Assembly (NCBI GenBank): GCA_013426805.1
Contig: JACDZG010000022.1
Span: 1-64,000, forward strand
Direction of reading: 5' to 3'
Origin: Chromatiaceae bacterium
GTDB taxonomy: Bacteria > Pseudomonadota > Gammaproteobacteria > Chromatiales > Chromatiaceae
Length of the DNA: 64,000 nt
The position numbers and the translations under genes are program-made. A model generated the notes under the pieces. That model saw nothing but the letters and a program-made list of their open reading frames with translations, had not been told where the DNA came from and made no database searches. This document shows, one piece after another, positions 7,109 through 15,996 of this stretch. Numbering within the stretch: position 1 is the first letter of the stretch; each line of letters begins with the position of its first letter.

Positions 7109-9610
7109 ATGCACAACAACATCCGCCAAAGCCTGTGCGAGTTGCTCGTCGGCCTGCCGCGCTGGCGTGGTGCCGAAGCCCGCCAGGCCTGGTTCGCCGA
7201 TCTGACCTGGGACCTCATCGCCGCGGACCCGGTGTCCTTGCCGCCGACGCCGGAGGCGGCGGCGCACTTGCTGATTGATCTGATCCTCGCCGCGGGCGGC
7301 GCTGCGGGCGCCGGCGCGCTGGTGGAGAACCTGCGTGAGCTGGGGGTCGGCGGGGCGGCGGGGTCGCGGCTCTTGGGTGAGATCGCAACTGAGCTCGCGA
7401 CCGAACGCGCGGCGCAGACCGCCGACGGCGACCACCGCTCACGCTGGGAGCGGGAGCCCTATCCGGGCCTGGTGCCGCTGGAAGCCTGGCAGGCGCCGAT
7501 TTTTTTCGGCCGCCGTGCCGAGACCCGCGATCTCCTGCGCCGACTGACGGTCCCCGCGGGTCCGCGGTTGACGCTGGTCTCCGGGGTGCTCGGTTGCGGT
7601 AAGTCGTCCCTGGTGCGGGCCGGTGTGCGGGCGCGACTCGCCGCCGGGGACCTGCCGCGCGTGCCTCAGGCCGGGTCCTGGCAGGTCAGCATGATGTTTC
7701 CGGCCGGTAAAGGCGGCGATCCCTTCCTGGCGCTGACGCATGGGCTGGCGCGCGAGTCCGGGGCGCCCGCTTTCGATCCGCCGACCGAGGCGGCGGCTCT
7801 CAAGGGGTACGGGGCCGAGGCCCTGTCCGACCTGCTGGACCGCTGTTTGGCCGATCGCCCCGCGGCGGCCTGCTGGTTGCTCATCATCGACCAGTTTGAA
7901 GAGTTCTTCACCGCGGTTCACCCTGAGCTGGCGGAGGAGTTCCTCGAAATGCTGGTCGATGGGCTTGAGTTGCCGCGGTTGCGGGTGCTCGGTACCCTGC
8001 GGGCGGACCTGATGCACCGCTGCTGTGCGCTGCCCGATATCACGCGCATTCTCAATGCCGGCGGGCTTTACTGTCTGGCTCCGCCGACCCGGCCGGCCCT
8101 GGAACGGATGATCCTGGGGCCCTTGACCGAAGTCGAGCTGGGTGCGCCGATGCAGATCGAGTCCGCGCTGGTCACCCGCCTCCTGCAGGACGTGACCACG
8201 CAATCCGGCGGTTTGGCGCTGATGGCCGATACCCTGAAGGAGCTGTACGACCAGGGTCGGTCGGTCGGGCGTATGGCCTTGGACGTCTACGAGGAACAAC
8301 GCCTCGACGGGCTCAAGGGGGTGATCGCCAGGCGGGCGGAGCGCGCGCTCGAACGCGCCGGGGCCGCGGCCCAGAGCGCCTTGCCTGGTCTCTTCGCACG
8401 GCTGCTGACGGTGACCGAGGATGGCACCGTGGCCCGGCGGCGCGGTGAATGGCGGCAACTCGCCGAGAGTGCGCAGATCGCCGTTCTGGTGCGGGCGCTG
8501 GCGGCGCCGGACACCCGGCTGGTGCGGATCGGTGAAGGTGAGCATGGCACGGTCGAGTTCGTCCACGAATCCCTCCTGCAAGAGTGGCCAGCCCTGCGCC
8601 ATTGGATCGAGCGCCGCCGTGAGGCCATGACTACCCAGGCGCTGATCGACGTGGAGGCGCGTACCTGGGGCGCGCTCGGCTACCCGCCGGACCTGCGGTG
8701 GCGCCACGAGGTCCTGGAATCCGCCCGTGTCTTGCTGGCCGAGACCGGTCTGCTCGATGACTTGGAGCGCAACCTCGACATTGCCGCGTTTCTGACCCCG
8801 GAGGCCGAGTGGCTGCTCAGTGAGCTGTTGTGCGCGCGGGTGGAGCCGGTGCAACGCGAGGAAATCGGCTTGCGGCTCGCCCAAATCGGTGATCCGCGGC
8901 CCGGGGTCGGGGTGGCGGCAGGCGTCCCATCCATCCAGTGGTGCCCGATTCCGGCGGGCGAGGTCCTGATCGAGGGTCACGGACGCTTCCCCGTCGCGCC
9001 GTTTCGCATCGCGGCCTATCCGGTGACCCAATGTCAGTTCCAATCCTTCCTGAACGCCGCTGACGGGTTCGACTCGCCCCGGTGGTGGGAGGACCTGCGG
9101 CAGAGCCCTCCGGTGAGCGGTGCCATGCGCCGCCACGGCAACTATCCGGCCACCTATGTCTGCTGGTTCGAGGCCACGGCTTTTTGCCGTTGGCTGAGTG
9201 CGCGCATGGGTTATGAGATCCGCCTGCCGGACGAGTGGGAGTGGCAATGGGCGGCGCAGGGCGCGCGCCCCGGATTCATCTACCCCTGGGGCCGGGATTG
9301 GCGTGAAGGCCATGCCAACACTGATGAAGGCGCGGTAGGTCGTGCCACCGCGGTTGGCATGTATCCCGCGGGCCGCAGCACCCATGGTGTCTACGACCTG
9401 GCTGGTAACACCTGGGAATGGTGTCGCAATCGGTATGATAAGCCCAGCATCGTCGCCGCGGATCCGAACAAGTCGCGGGTTCTGCGCGGCGGCTCCTGGC
9501 GGGTTAACATGGGGTTTTCGCGCGCCGATTTCCGCCTTGACGGGCTGCCGGAGGACCGGATGGGCGGCAGCAGCTTCCGGCTGGTTACGGACGCCCGTGA
9601 TCTCGAATGA
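7109..9610 (+). CDS. STAND NTPase with C-terminal FGE/SUMF1-like domain
   Basis: This is 833 residues. A helical N-terminal region (about 1-100) resembles effector-associated domains. A STAND-type P-loop module follows: GVLGCGKSS is Walker A (159-167) and CWLLIIDQFEEFF is Walker B (255-267), with a winged-helix/helical arm to about 540. The last 225 residues are a formylglycine-generating enzyme (C-type-lectin-like) fold: PIPAGEV, YPVTQCQF, RLPDEWEWQWAA, YDLAGNTWEWC, RVLRGGSW and a final SSFRLV. AAGGA lies 9 bases before the ATG at 7109; a GTG at 7106 is an alternative. EAD-STAND-FGE proteins are known from NTP-dependent conflict systems, in which the STAND core senses an invader. The target and effector here are not identified, and no partner gene is certain. 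Confidence 0.8.
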   Translation: MHNNIRQSLCELLVGLPRWRGAEARQAWFADLTWDLIAADPVSLPPTPEAAAHLLIDLILAAGGAAGAGALVENLRELGVGGAAGSRLLGEIATELATERAAQTADGDHRSRWEREPYPGLVPLEAWQAPIFFGRRAETRDLLRRLTVPAGPRLTLVSGVLGCGKSSLVRAGVRARLAAGDLPRVPQAGSWQVSMMFPAGKGGDPFLALTHGLARESGAPAFDPPTEAAALKGYGAEALSDLLDRCLADRPAAACWLLIIDQFEEFFTAVHPELAEEFLEMLVDGLELPRLRVLGTLRADLMHRCCALPDITRILNAGGLYCLAPPTRPALERMILGPLTEVELGAPMQIESALVTRLLQDVTTQSGGLALMADTLKELYDQGRSVGRMALDVYEEQRLDGLKGVIARRAERALERAGAAAQSALPGLFARLLTVTEDGTVARRRGEWRQLAESAQIAVLVRALAAPDTRLVRIGEGEHGTVEFVHESLLQEWPALRHWIERRREAMTTQALIDVEARTWGALGYPPDLRWRHEVLESARVLLAETGLLDDLERNLDIAAFLTPEAEWLLSELLCARVEPVQREEIGLRLAQIGDPRPGVGVAAGVPSIQWCPIPAGEVLIEGHGRFPVAPFRIAAYPVTQCQFQSFLNAADGFDSPRWWEDLRQSPPVSGAMRRHGNYPATYVCWFEATAFCRWLSARMGYEIRLPDEWEWQWAAQGARPGFIYPWGRDWREGHANTDEGAVGRATAVGMYPAGRSTHGVYDLAGNTWEWCRNRYDKPSIVAADPNKSRVLRGGSWRVNMGFSRADFRLDGLPEDRMGGSSFRLVTDARDLE

Positions 9611-9752
9611 CCCGCGCGACGCGCGCTGTCCGGCACAATCGTGAGACGACCCCTTCGAGCGCCGACGCTTCGGCGTTGTGTGCGATCCGAGCCGGAGTCG
9701 CGGCCACCATCGCAGCGCTCGCGCCGACCCGGTAACCAGAGAGATTGACCAC

Positions 9753-10241
9753 ATGCCAGAGATCGCCAGACCCTACGGAATTCTGATCAAGCAGTATGCC
9801 GGAGACCATTCGCCACCCCATTTCCATGTCATTTGCGGCGATGACCACGCCTTGTTCGATGTCGAGACACTGGAAATGATCGCCGGCCACCTACCCGTCC
9901 GGGCAAAGCATCTGGTCGTTGAATGGGCCACACTGACTCAGGCCGTAGAAGACCCCGTGGCCGCCTCAGGTGCGCAAGCAACGCCCAATGTGATGAATCT
10001 GCCCTGTATCGTCAGTGCCGAGCCCCTGGCGAACCACTGCTTGATCGTGACCTTCACCGATGGGCGACGTAAGCGTTACGACGTCACCCCCCTACTGGAC
10101 GATGAGGTGTTTGCCCCATTGCGAGATCAGGGGCTCTTTGCGAAGGTCGCGGTCGAGCAGGGCGGTTACGCCGTGTCCTGGAATGCCGATATCGATCTCA
10201 GCGAGCATGCGCTTTGGCAGCAAGGTGAGGATCTCCCCTGA
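9753..10241 (+). CDS. DUF4160-DUF2442 fusion protein
   Basis: This is 162 residues from the ATG at 9753. Residues 1-63 form a DUF4160 domain: PEIARPYGI, then YAGDHSPPHFHVICGDDHA with the typical H-x-PPH-H cluster, then the VRAKHLVVEWA helix. Residues about 80-162 form a DUF2442 domain: SAEPLANHCLIVTFTDGRRKRYDVTPLL, then VSWNADIDLSEHALW. The two domains are usually encoded by adjacent small genes, often in toxin-antitoxin-like pairs, and here they are one chain. Whether either half is toxic is unknown. It follows the STAND-FGE gene by 142 bp on the same strand; a link is possible but not shown. Confidence 0.75.
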   Translation: MPEIARPYGILIKQYAGDHSPPHFHVICGDDHALFDVETLEMIAGHLPVRAKHLVVEWATLTQAVEDPVAASGAQATPNVMNLPCIVSAEPLANHCLIVTFTDGRRKRYDVTPLLDDEVFAPLRDQGLFAKVAVEQGGYAVSWNADIDLSEHALWQQGEDLP

Positions 10242-10495
10242 GGGTTCGCCGGATTCCCGCACCAGGAACCGCTGAGCCTGTCCGGTTCAGGCGATGCCAA
10301 GGGCGAGGCCTCGGAACGCCTGTTTCGATTCTCCAAGCTGTCGAAGTCCGCGGGGCCCGCGTGCCGCTGAATCATAGCGGATGCGCTAACAGTGCTCGTC
10401 GCCCGGTAGGTCCGCGTGCGACAATTGTTGCAGTGCAGCATCGCGAGGGTCCATCAGCCCTGCTTTGCCGTCTTCCTTATTGTTGAGGTGTAACA

Positions 10496-12655
10496 ATGCA
10501 AAGCGTTTATATCGCCGGTGCCAGTTTTGGCAGCGGCAAGTCGTCCGTGGTGCTGGGATTCATGGAGATGTTGTCGACGGTGAATCTCCGCCTGGGGTTT
10601 TTCCGTCCGATGGTCGCCGCGGGGGTGGAACAGGACAACCTGACCAACCTGGTCCGCGGCCGCTACAACCTGCCATTCCCTCCGGAGATGCTCTACGGCT
10701 GCACTGCCCAGACCGCGGACCAACTGGTCGCGGCCGGCCGTTACGATGATCTCCTGGAGTTGATCCTCAACAAATTCACCTTGCTCAAGGAGTCGTGCGA
10801 CCTGGTGGTGTGCGCCGGGACTGACTTCAACGAGCAGGTACCCTCGCTCGGGTTCGACTTCAACGCCGATCTGGCGAACAATCTGGGCTGTGCCCTGGTG
10901 CTGGTGGTCAAGGGTTTCCGGCGCAATCCGGATATGTGCCTGCGCGCCCTGCAGCAGGCCCATACGTCGATGCGCAACCGCGGCGGGGACTTCCTCGTCA
11001 GCTTCATCAACGGGATCGCACCGGAGCATGTGGCTGAGGTGCAGGCGGGAATCCACGCCCTGATGCTCGCCAACGAGCATGTCTACATCATCCCGGAAGA
11101 CCCGGCGCTGGGAATGCCGACCATGGGTGAGGTGGCCCAGGCGCTGGGCGCGGAGTGTCTGCGCGGCGAGGGCGAAAGCCTGCATCAGGCGGTCGCCACC
11201 TTCAAGGTCGGCGCAATGGAGGTGGCGGGCTTCCTGGACAATGTGGAGGATGGCTGTCTGATCATCACCCCCGGTGACCGCGCCGACATCATCCTGGCGT
11301 GCCTGGCGGCCGACGCCTCGACCTCCTGTCCGCGGGTGGCGGGGCTGCTGCTGACCGGTGGTCTGCGTCCGGCACCCAGTCTGCAGCGTGTGATCTCCGG
11401 CCTGGAGCGTACCAAGCTGTCGATCTTGAGCGTACCGACCGACACCTTCGATACGGTGCTGGACGTCAACCGTATCCAGGCGACCATCCTGCCCAGCGAT
11501 GAGCGTAAGATCGCCACGGCCTTGGGGGCCTTCGAGTCGAATGTGGATGTCGACGATCTGCGCGCACGGATCAGCGGGAGTCATTCCGGACGGATCACGC
11601 CACTGATGTTCGAGTACCAGTTGATCCGTCGCGCCAAGACCGACCGGCGCCGGATCGTGCTGCCGGAGGGGGGCGACGAGCGCATCCTGCGTGCCGCCGA
11701 GATTCTGACCCTGCGCTCGGTGGTGGACCTGACGCTGCTCGGCAGTCCGGAGCGGATTCGGCGGCGCGTTGCCGACCTGGGTCTCAAGCTCGACGGGATC
11801 GAGATCATCGATCCGTCCGTCTCCCCGGATCGCGAGCGCTATGCCAAGATGTATTACGAGCTGCGCAAGAACAAGGGCATCTCCGCGGAGATGGCCAACG
11901 ATGCGCTGGTGGACGTGAGCTACTTCGGCACCCTGATGGTCTACGCGGGTGATGCGGACGGCATGGTCTCGGGGGCGACCCACACCACCCAGCACACCAT
12001 CCGGCCCGCGTTCGAGACCATCCGGACCAAGCCCGGCACCAAACTGGTGTCCAGCGTCATCTTCATGTGCCTGCCGAACGGGGTTCTGGTGTACGGGGAC
12101 TGCGCAATCAATCCGAATCCGAACGCGGAGCAACTCGCGAATATCGCCATGTCGTCCGCGGAGACGGCCGCCGCGTTCGGCGTCGAACCGCGCGTTGCCA
12201 TGCTGTCGTATTCAAGCGGAACCTCCGGCAAAGGCGAGGATGTGGACCGCGTGCGCGAGGCGGTGCGCATCGTGCGGGAGACGCGCCCGGAGCTGGCGAT
12301 CGAAGGTCCGATCCAGTACGACGCCGCGGTGGACCCCGGTGTGGCCGCGTCCAAGATGCCCGAGAGCAAGGTGGCAGGACACGCCACGGTCCTGATCTTC
12401 CCGGATCTCAATACCGGCAACAACACCTACAAAGCGGTTCAGCGCAGCTCCGGGGCTGTCGCGATCGGCCCGATTCTGCAGGGCCTCAAGAAGCCGGTCA
12501 ACGACTTGAGTCGCGGCTGTACCGTGACCGATATCGTCAACACCGTGGCCATCACCGCGATCCAGGCCCAGACCGACGCGTCTCGATCAGCGACGCGGGT
12601 GAAGAGGGAGGCCTTGGCGCAAGCGAAAACCCAAGCGCAGGGCGAACTGATTTAA
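10496..12655 (+). CDS. pta: Phosphate acetyltransferase (long form)
   Basis: This is 719 residues, the length of the long proteobacterial Pta. It converts acetyl-CoA and phosphate to acetyl phosphate and CoA. The N-terminal domain (about 1-230) is the P-loop-like AAA_26 region with GASFGSGKSS near residues 8-17. A DRTGG-type regulatory domain follows (about 215-345), and the catalytic PTA_PTB domain fills about 370-700, with VLPEGGDERILRAA at its start and GATHTTQHTIRP and SYSSGTSGKGEDV further in. The ribosome site is weak (TTGAGG about 9 bases before the ATG). It is followed after 31 bp by ackA, giving the standard acetate node. Confidence 0.95.
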   Translation: MQSVYIAGASFGSGKSSVVLGFMEMLSTVNLRLGFFRPMVAAGVEQDNLTNLVRGRYNLPFPPEMLYGCTAQTADQLVAAGRYDDLLELILNKFTLLKESCDLVVCAGTDFNEQVPSLGFDFNADLANNLGCALVLVVKGFRRNPDMCLRALQQAHTSMRNRGGDFLVSFINGIAPEHVAEVQAGIHALMLANEHVYIIPEDPALGMPTMGEVAQALGAECLRGEGESLHQAVATFKVGAMEVAGFLDNVEDGCLIITPGDRADIILACLAADASTSCPRVAGLLLTGGLRPAPSLQRVISGLERTKLSILSVPTDTFDTVLDVNRIQATILPSDERKIATALGAFESNVDVDDLRARISGSHSGRITPLMFEYQLIRRAKTDRRRIVLPEGGDERILRAAEILTLRSVVDLTLLGSPERIRRRVADLGLKLDGIEIIDPSVSPDRERYAKMYYELRKNKGISAEMANDALVDVSYFGTLMVYAGDADGMVSGATHTTQHTIRPAFETIRTKPGTKLVSSVIFMCLPNGVLVYGDCAINPNPNAEQLANIAMSSAETAAAFGVEPRVAMLSYSSGTSGKGEDVDRVREAVRIVRETRPELAIEGPIQYDAAVDPGVAASKMPESKVAGHATVLIFPDLNTGNNTYKAVQRSSGAVAIGPILQGLKKPVNDLSRGCTVTDIVNTVAITAIQAQTDASRSATRVKREALAQAKTQAQGELI

Positions 12656-12686
12656 GCCGCCAACGGCGCCACCCAGGGGAGTCAAC

Positions 12687-13901
12687 ATGAAGGTTCTGGT
12701 TCTGAACTCCGGTAGCTCATCCATCAAATTTCAGCTCTTCGAGGGCACAGGCTGGCAGGTAATTGCCTCCGGTGCCGTCTCGCGCATCGGTGAGGCCGAG
12801 GGAGAGGTTGAATACACCTGGCAAATGCCTGATGGGCCTATGCAAACCGGCAGGCAGGGCATCGCCATCCCCAGCCATCAGGACGGTATCGACCACATCA
12901 TCGCCGGATTGCGGACGGCCGGAGTGCTGGCCGATCTGGCCGAGTTGGCCGCGATCGGCCATCGGGTGGTGCATGGCGGCGAGCGTTTCCATCGTCCGAC
13001 GCTGGTCGATGACGCCGTGGTCGAGGCGATCCGCGAGATGTCGGCGCTGGCGCCTCTGCACAATCCCGCCAATCTCGACGGGATCCTGGTGGCGCGCCGG
13101 CTCTTTCCGCAGGTGCCCTCGGTGGCGGTGTTCGATACCGCGTTCCACCAGACGATGCCGCGCACCGCCTATCGCTACGCCATCCCGGAATATCTGTATA
13201 CGCGCTACCGGGTGCGGCGCTATGGGTTTCACGGCACCTCCCATCACTATGTCGGGGAGCGCGCCGCCGCCTTGCTGGGGCTGGCCTTCGACCAGTGCAA
13301 CCTGATCACCCTGCACCTGGGTAACGGGGCCAGTGCCACGGCCATTGGTGCCGGGCGCAGCATCGACACGTCCATGGGGATGACGCCGCTGGAGGGTTTG
13401 GTCATGGGCACCCGCTGCGGGGATATCGACCCCGCCATCCTGTTCTACCTGGCCGACCAACTGGGGTTGAACGAGCCGGCGCTGGACGACCTGTTGAACC
13501 GCCAGAGCGGACTCCTCGGGCTGTGCGGAGTCAACGACATGCGCGAGATTCAACGGCGCGCGGCCGCTGGCGACGACGCTGCCGAACTGGCCATCGGCAT
13601 CACCGTGCAGCGCATCAAGAAATACATCGGCGCCTATTACGCCGAGTTGGGTCGGGTGGACGCCATCGTCTTCACCGGCGGCATCGGCGAAAACGATGCG
13701 AGCATCCGCCGCCGTTCCTGCGCGGGGCTGGAGAACCTGGGCATCCGGCTGGACGAGGGTGCCAACCAGTCGTCCGCACGGGACGAGCGGACCATCAGCG
13801 CGGCGGACAGCCGAGTGCGGGTCCTGGTCATCCCCACCAACGAGGAACTGGCCATTGCCCGCCAGGCGTTGGCGGCGGTGGCTGCGGCAGGGGGCGATTA
13901 G
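12687..13901 (+). CDS. ackA: Acetate kinase
   Basis: This is a 404-residue ASKHA-fold kinase that interconverts acetyl phosphate plus ADP with acetate plus ATP. Family signatures are NSGSSSIKF (7-15), VHGGERF, FDTAFHQTMP, GFHGTSHHYV (with the catalytic-site His) and HLGNGASATAI followed by SMGMTPLEGLVMGTRCGDID. Near the C-terminus VFTGGIGEND is the adenosine-binding loop. CAGGGGAG lies a few bases before the start. It forms an operon with pta. A perfect palindrome lies 28 bp past the stop and could end transcription or be a REP element. Confidence 0.95.
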   Translation: MKVLVLNSGSSSIKFQLFEGTGWQVIASGAVSRIGEAEGEVEYTWQMPDGPMQTGRQGIAIPSHQDGIDHIIAGLRTAGVLADLAELAAIGHRVVHGGERFHRPTLVDDAVVEAIREMSALAPLHNPANLDGILVARRLFPQVPSVAVFDTAFHQTMPRTAYRYAIPEYLYTRYRVRRYGFHGTSHHYVGERAAALLGLAFDQCNLITLHLGNGASATAIGAGRSIDTSMGMTPLEGLVMGTRCGDIDPAILFYLADQLGLNEPALDDLLNRQSGLLGLCGVNDMREIQRRAAAGDDAAELAIGITVQRIKKYIGAYYAELGRVDAIVFTGGIGENDASIRRRSCAGLENLGIRLDEGANQSSARDERTISAADSRVRVLVIPTNEELAIARQALAAVAAAGGD

Positions 13902-13928
13902 TAGCGCTGTCGAACGTGATCACCGAAC

Positions 13929-13957
13929 GTAGGGGCGGGTTTCAAACCCGCCCCTAC
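13929..13957. repeat. Perfect 29-bp palindrome (REP family A)
   Basis: GTAGGGGCGGGTTT-C-AAACCCGCCCCTAC has 14-bp perfect arms and a one-base centre. Related copies are at 36154-36181 (degenerate) and 61197-61217 (core only). It has no T-run, so a REP-type repeat fits better than a classical terminator. Confidence 0.7.
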
Positions 13958-14078
13958 ACCGAGAGTCTGTCCGGACAAACGCGCGCTGCCGACAGCTTTT
14001 TTCGGTGCAACGGTTACAAGATTACGGGCAGAAGTGGAGAATAGCGGCGGCATATCCTGCTCCTTGGACCTGATTTGT

Positions 14079-14780
14079 ATGTACAGCAACGATCGCCTGG
14101 TGATCCTCGACGCCGACGGCACCACCATTGATGCCTTCAGCGCCATCGATCAGACCTTTGCCCTCCACGGCATGGCGATCGGGCCGCTCGCGCGTTTCCA
14201 GAAACGCCGTAACATGTTCAAATATTTGGGTGGGCTCAAGGAGTTTCCGCGCAACCTGCGCAAACAGATCGCCGGTCGCAAGCGCTCCCGGCTGATCGAC
14301 ACCCTGACCGATGTTTACCGCGAGCAGGCTGTGCTCTACGCCGGGATCAGGGATCTGATACAGCAGCTCACGGAACAGCCTGACCTGCGCATCGGGATCG
14401 TCACCCGTAACATCACCCGCGAGCCCGTGCTGACCTTGGAGCGCTTGTTTATCCGTCAGGGGTTCGATCCGGGCCGGTTCGATTTCGTGGTGCATCTGCC
14501 GCTGAGTGAGGAGAAGCTCACCGCGTTCCGCGACCTGCGCATGCGCTTCGCCGTCAATCCCGCCCGAGCCTATGCGTGCGGCGATGAGGCTAAGGATTAC
14601 CTGGCCGCCGTGGGTGCCGGCATGTATCCCTTCATGGTGTCCTATGGCTTCGAGGATTTCGATCGGCTGACCGCGCGGCACGGCATTCCGGCCGAGGTCA
14701 TCGCGCGGACCCCGCAGGAGTTGTGTGTCCGGGTCCTGAATGCCTTGGGGTTGGAGACGCGGGGCGAGTCCGCGGCGTGA
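14079..14780 (+). CDS. HAD-superfamily hydrolase
   Basis: This is 233 residues from the ATG at 14079. LVILDADGTTID (about 7-18) is HAD motif I with both catalytic aspartates. IGIVTRN (about 105-111) corresponds to motif II (Thr). ACGDEAKDYLAA (about 165-176) is the acidic motif III/IV (GDE...D). A helical cap (about 20-90) contains KRRNMFKYLGGLKEFPRNLRK. The family includes phosphatases of small phosphorylated metabolites; the substrate is not evident. The start at 14034 is possible, but its extra residues look unlike a HAD N-terminus. It follows ackA by 177 bp and may share its transcript. Confidence 0.8.
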   Translation: MYSNDRLVILDADGTTIDAFSAIDQTFALHGMAIGPLARFQKRRNMFKYLGGLKEFPRNLRKQIAGRKRSRLIDTLTDVYREQAVLYAGIRDLIQQLTEQPDLRIGIVTRNITREPVLTLERLFIRQGFDPGRFDFVVHLPLSEEKLTAFRDLRMRFAVNPARAYACGDEAKDYLAAVGAGMYPFMVSYGFEDFDRLTARHGIPAEVIARTPQELCVRVLNALGLETRGESAA

Positions 14781-14785
14781 TCGCC

Positions 14786-15232
14786 ATGAGGCCCAGGGTC
14801 GAAGTGCGCGATGCGGCCACCGGCGCGTTGCTCAACACCCTCTCCTTCCCCGCCACGTTCACACCGCGGCAAGTGCTCGCGCTGCCCGACCTCAACGGCA
14901 ACGCTAGCGCTGAGGTGGGCGTGGTCCTGTTGTCCACACAGGGTAAAGCCGACCGTGTCGTCATCAAGGACACGGGCACCGGTGCCGTGGTGCAAACGCT
15001 GTGGTCGGGGAGTGGTTTGCTCCAGGCTGAACGGGTTGCCGATCGCAACGGCAACGGTGCGCCCGAGGTGGCGCTGCTGTGGCGCAACCCGGCAGCGGCC
15101 ACCACCCATGTGTCGGTGGTCGATGCGGCCACCGGACAACGGCTGGTCGCCTATCGGTCTGCGGCCCCGGGGCATTGTCAAACCACCGTTGCGGTCGGCC
15201 CTGATCGGTCCGCAGGGCCCGGCTATTCCTGA
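14786..15232 (+). CDS. FG-GAP/VCBS-like repeat fragment
   Basis: This is 148 residues made of two and a half beta-propeller-like repeats: VEVRDAATGALLNTL, then LPDLNGNASAEVGVVL, then VVIKDTGTGAVVQTL, then VADRNGNGAPEVALLW, then VSVVDAATGQRLV. The DLNGNG-x-x-E units are the calcium-binding loops of FG-GAP/VCBS repeats, normally found in large exported proteins. There is no signal peptide and the length is far below a full propeller, so this is probably a fragment of a larger lost gene. It starts 5 bp after the HAD gene and its end overlaps the convergent L,D-transpeptidase by 10 bp. Confidence 0.5.
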   Translation: MRPRVEVRDAATGALLNTLSFPATFTPRQVLALPDLNGNASAEVGVVLLSTQGKADRVVIKDTGTGAVVQTLWSGSGLLQAERVADRNGNGAPEVALLWRNPAAATTHVSVVDAATGQRLVAYRSAAPGHCQTTVAVGPDRSAGPGYS

Positions 15233-15819
15233 ATGCGGATGGGCGTGCCGTCACGTACCAACCGCCAGATCTCGTCCATCTCGTGGTCCTGGACGGCGAT
15301 GCAGCCGTTGGTCCAGTCGCGCCGGCGGTACTCTGCCCTGACCGTGTCGGAGCGGATGTGATTGGGCATTCCATGCACCATGATCATGCCACCCGGGTCC
15401 ACGCCAAGCAGCTTGGCCATTGCGCGATCCCGCTCGTTGGGGTAAGACACATGGATCGATTTGTAGTAATTGCTGCGTGGGTTGCGCCAATCCAGCAGAT
15501 AATCGCCGATCGGCGTACTTTCGTCGCCTTCACGCATCTTGTGGCCCCGCGGATTGTCGCCGAGGGCGATGCGGTATTCACGCAGCACCTTGCCGCGATT
15601 GAGTAATTGCATCTTGCGTTCGGACTTCTTGACCACCACGCGATCGGCATAGTTGGACTGGGTCGCGCTGTCCCCGCCGCACCCCACGAACGACAAGGCA
15701 ACGCTCATGACAAGGGCCGCGGCGAGGGCGCGGCCGGGTCGGCATGATCTGCGGTTGCCGATCGGCGCGGCGCGGCCCGCGGATGGGAAACGAGCGATAG
15801 AGGCTGATCGATCGGGCAT
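15223..15819 (-). CDS. L,D-transpeptidase (YkuD) lipoprotein
   Basis: This is about 198 residues. After an arginine-rich start comes a hydrophobic stretch ending LSFVGC, a likely lipobox. The YkuD domain covers about 60-198: VVVKKSERKMQLL, then GDESTPIGDYLLD, MIMVHGMPNH (the conserved His), and RRDWTNGCIAVQD with the catalytic Cys in the (S/T)-x-GC-(I/V) motif. Such enzymes make 3-3 cross-links in peptidoglycan or attach proteins to it, in the periplasm. The start at 15819 has AGGA about 9 bases upstream; one at 15867 lacks support. The gene is convergent with the FG-GAP fragment. Confidence 0.85.
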   Translation of the reverse strand: MPDRSASIARFPSAGRAAPIGNRRSCRPGRALAAALVMSVALSFVGCGGDSATQSNYADRVVVKKSERKMQLLNRGKVLREYRIALGDNPRGHKMREGDESTPIGDYLLDWRNPRSNYYKSIHVSYPNERDRAMAKLLGVDPGGMIMVHGMPNHIRSDTVRAEYRRRDWTNGCIAVQDHEMDEIWRLVRDGTPIRIQE

Positions 15820-15996
15820 GGTTCGGGTCCTGAAGGTTGTGTCAGGGCACACCTGAACTAGAATCAACTGACGGAATTCTAGCTAACCTGCTGGTTGGAA
15901 ACAATGTCGCGTTTTAAACCGCGTCGGCTCCAGCAATCCTCGCGTCTGCCGGGGCCGACCCCATCCGAAAACATCGCATACCGCGCTGGGCGGGGT

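Noticed and set aside
8900-9610. Diversity-generating retroelement target in the FGE domain
   Set aside because: The fold is right, but no reverse transcriptase, template repeat or adenine-variable copy is visible in the window.
7439-9754. A 771-codon open frame on the minus strand opposite the STAND-FGE gene
   Set aside because: It is the GC-rich antisense shadow of a recognisable gene: no start signal, no domain, and rich in Arg/Gly/Pro/His.
10454-12133. A 559-codon minus-strand frame opposite pta
   Set aside because: Shadow of pta; no domain or ribosome site.
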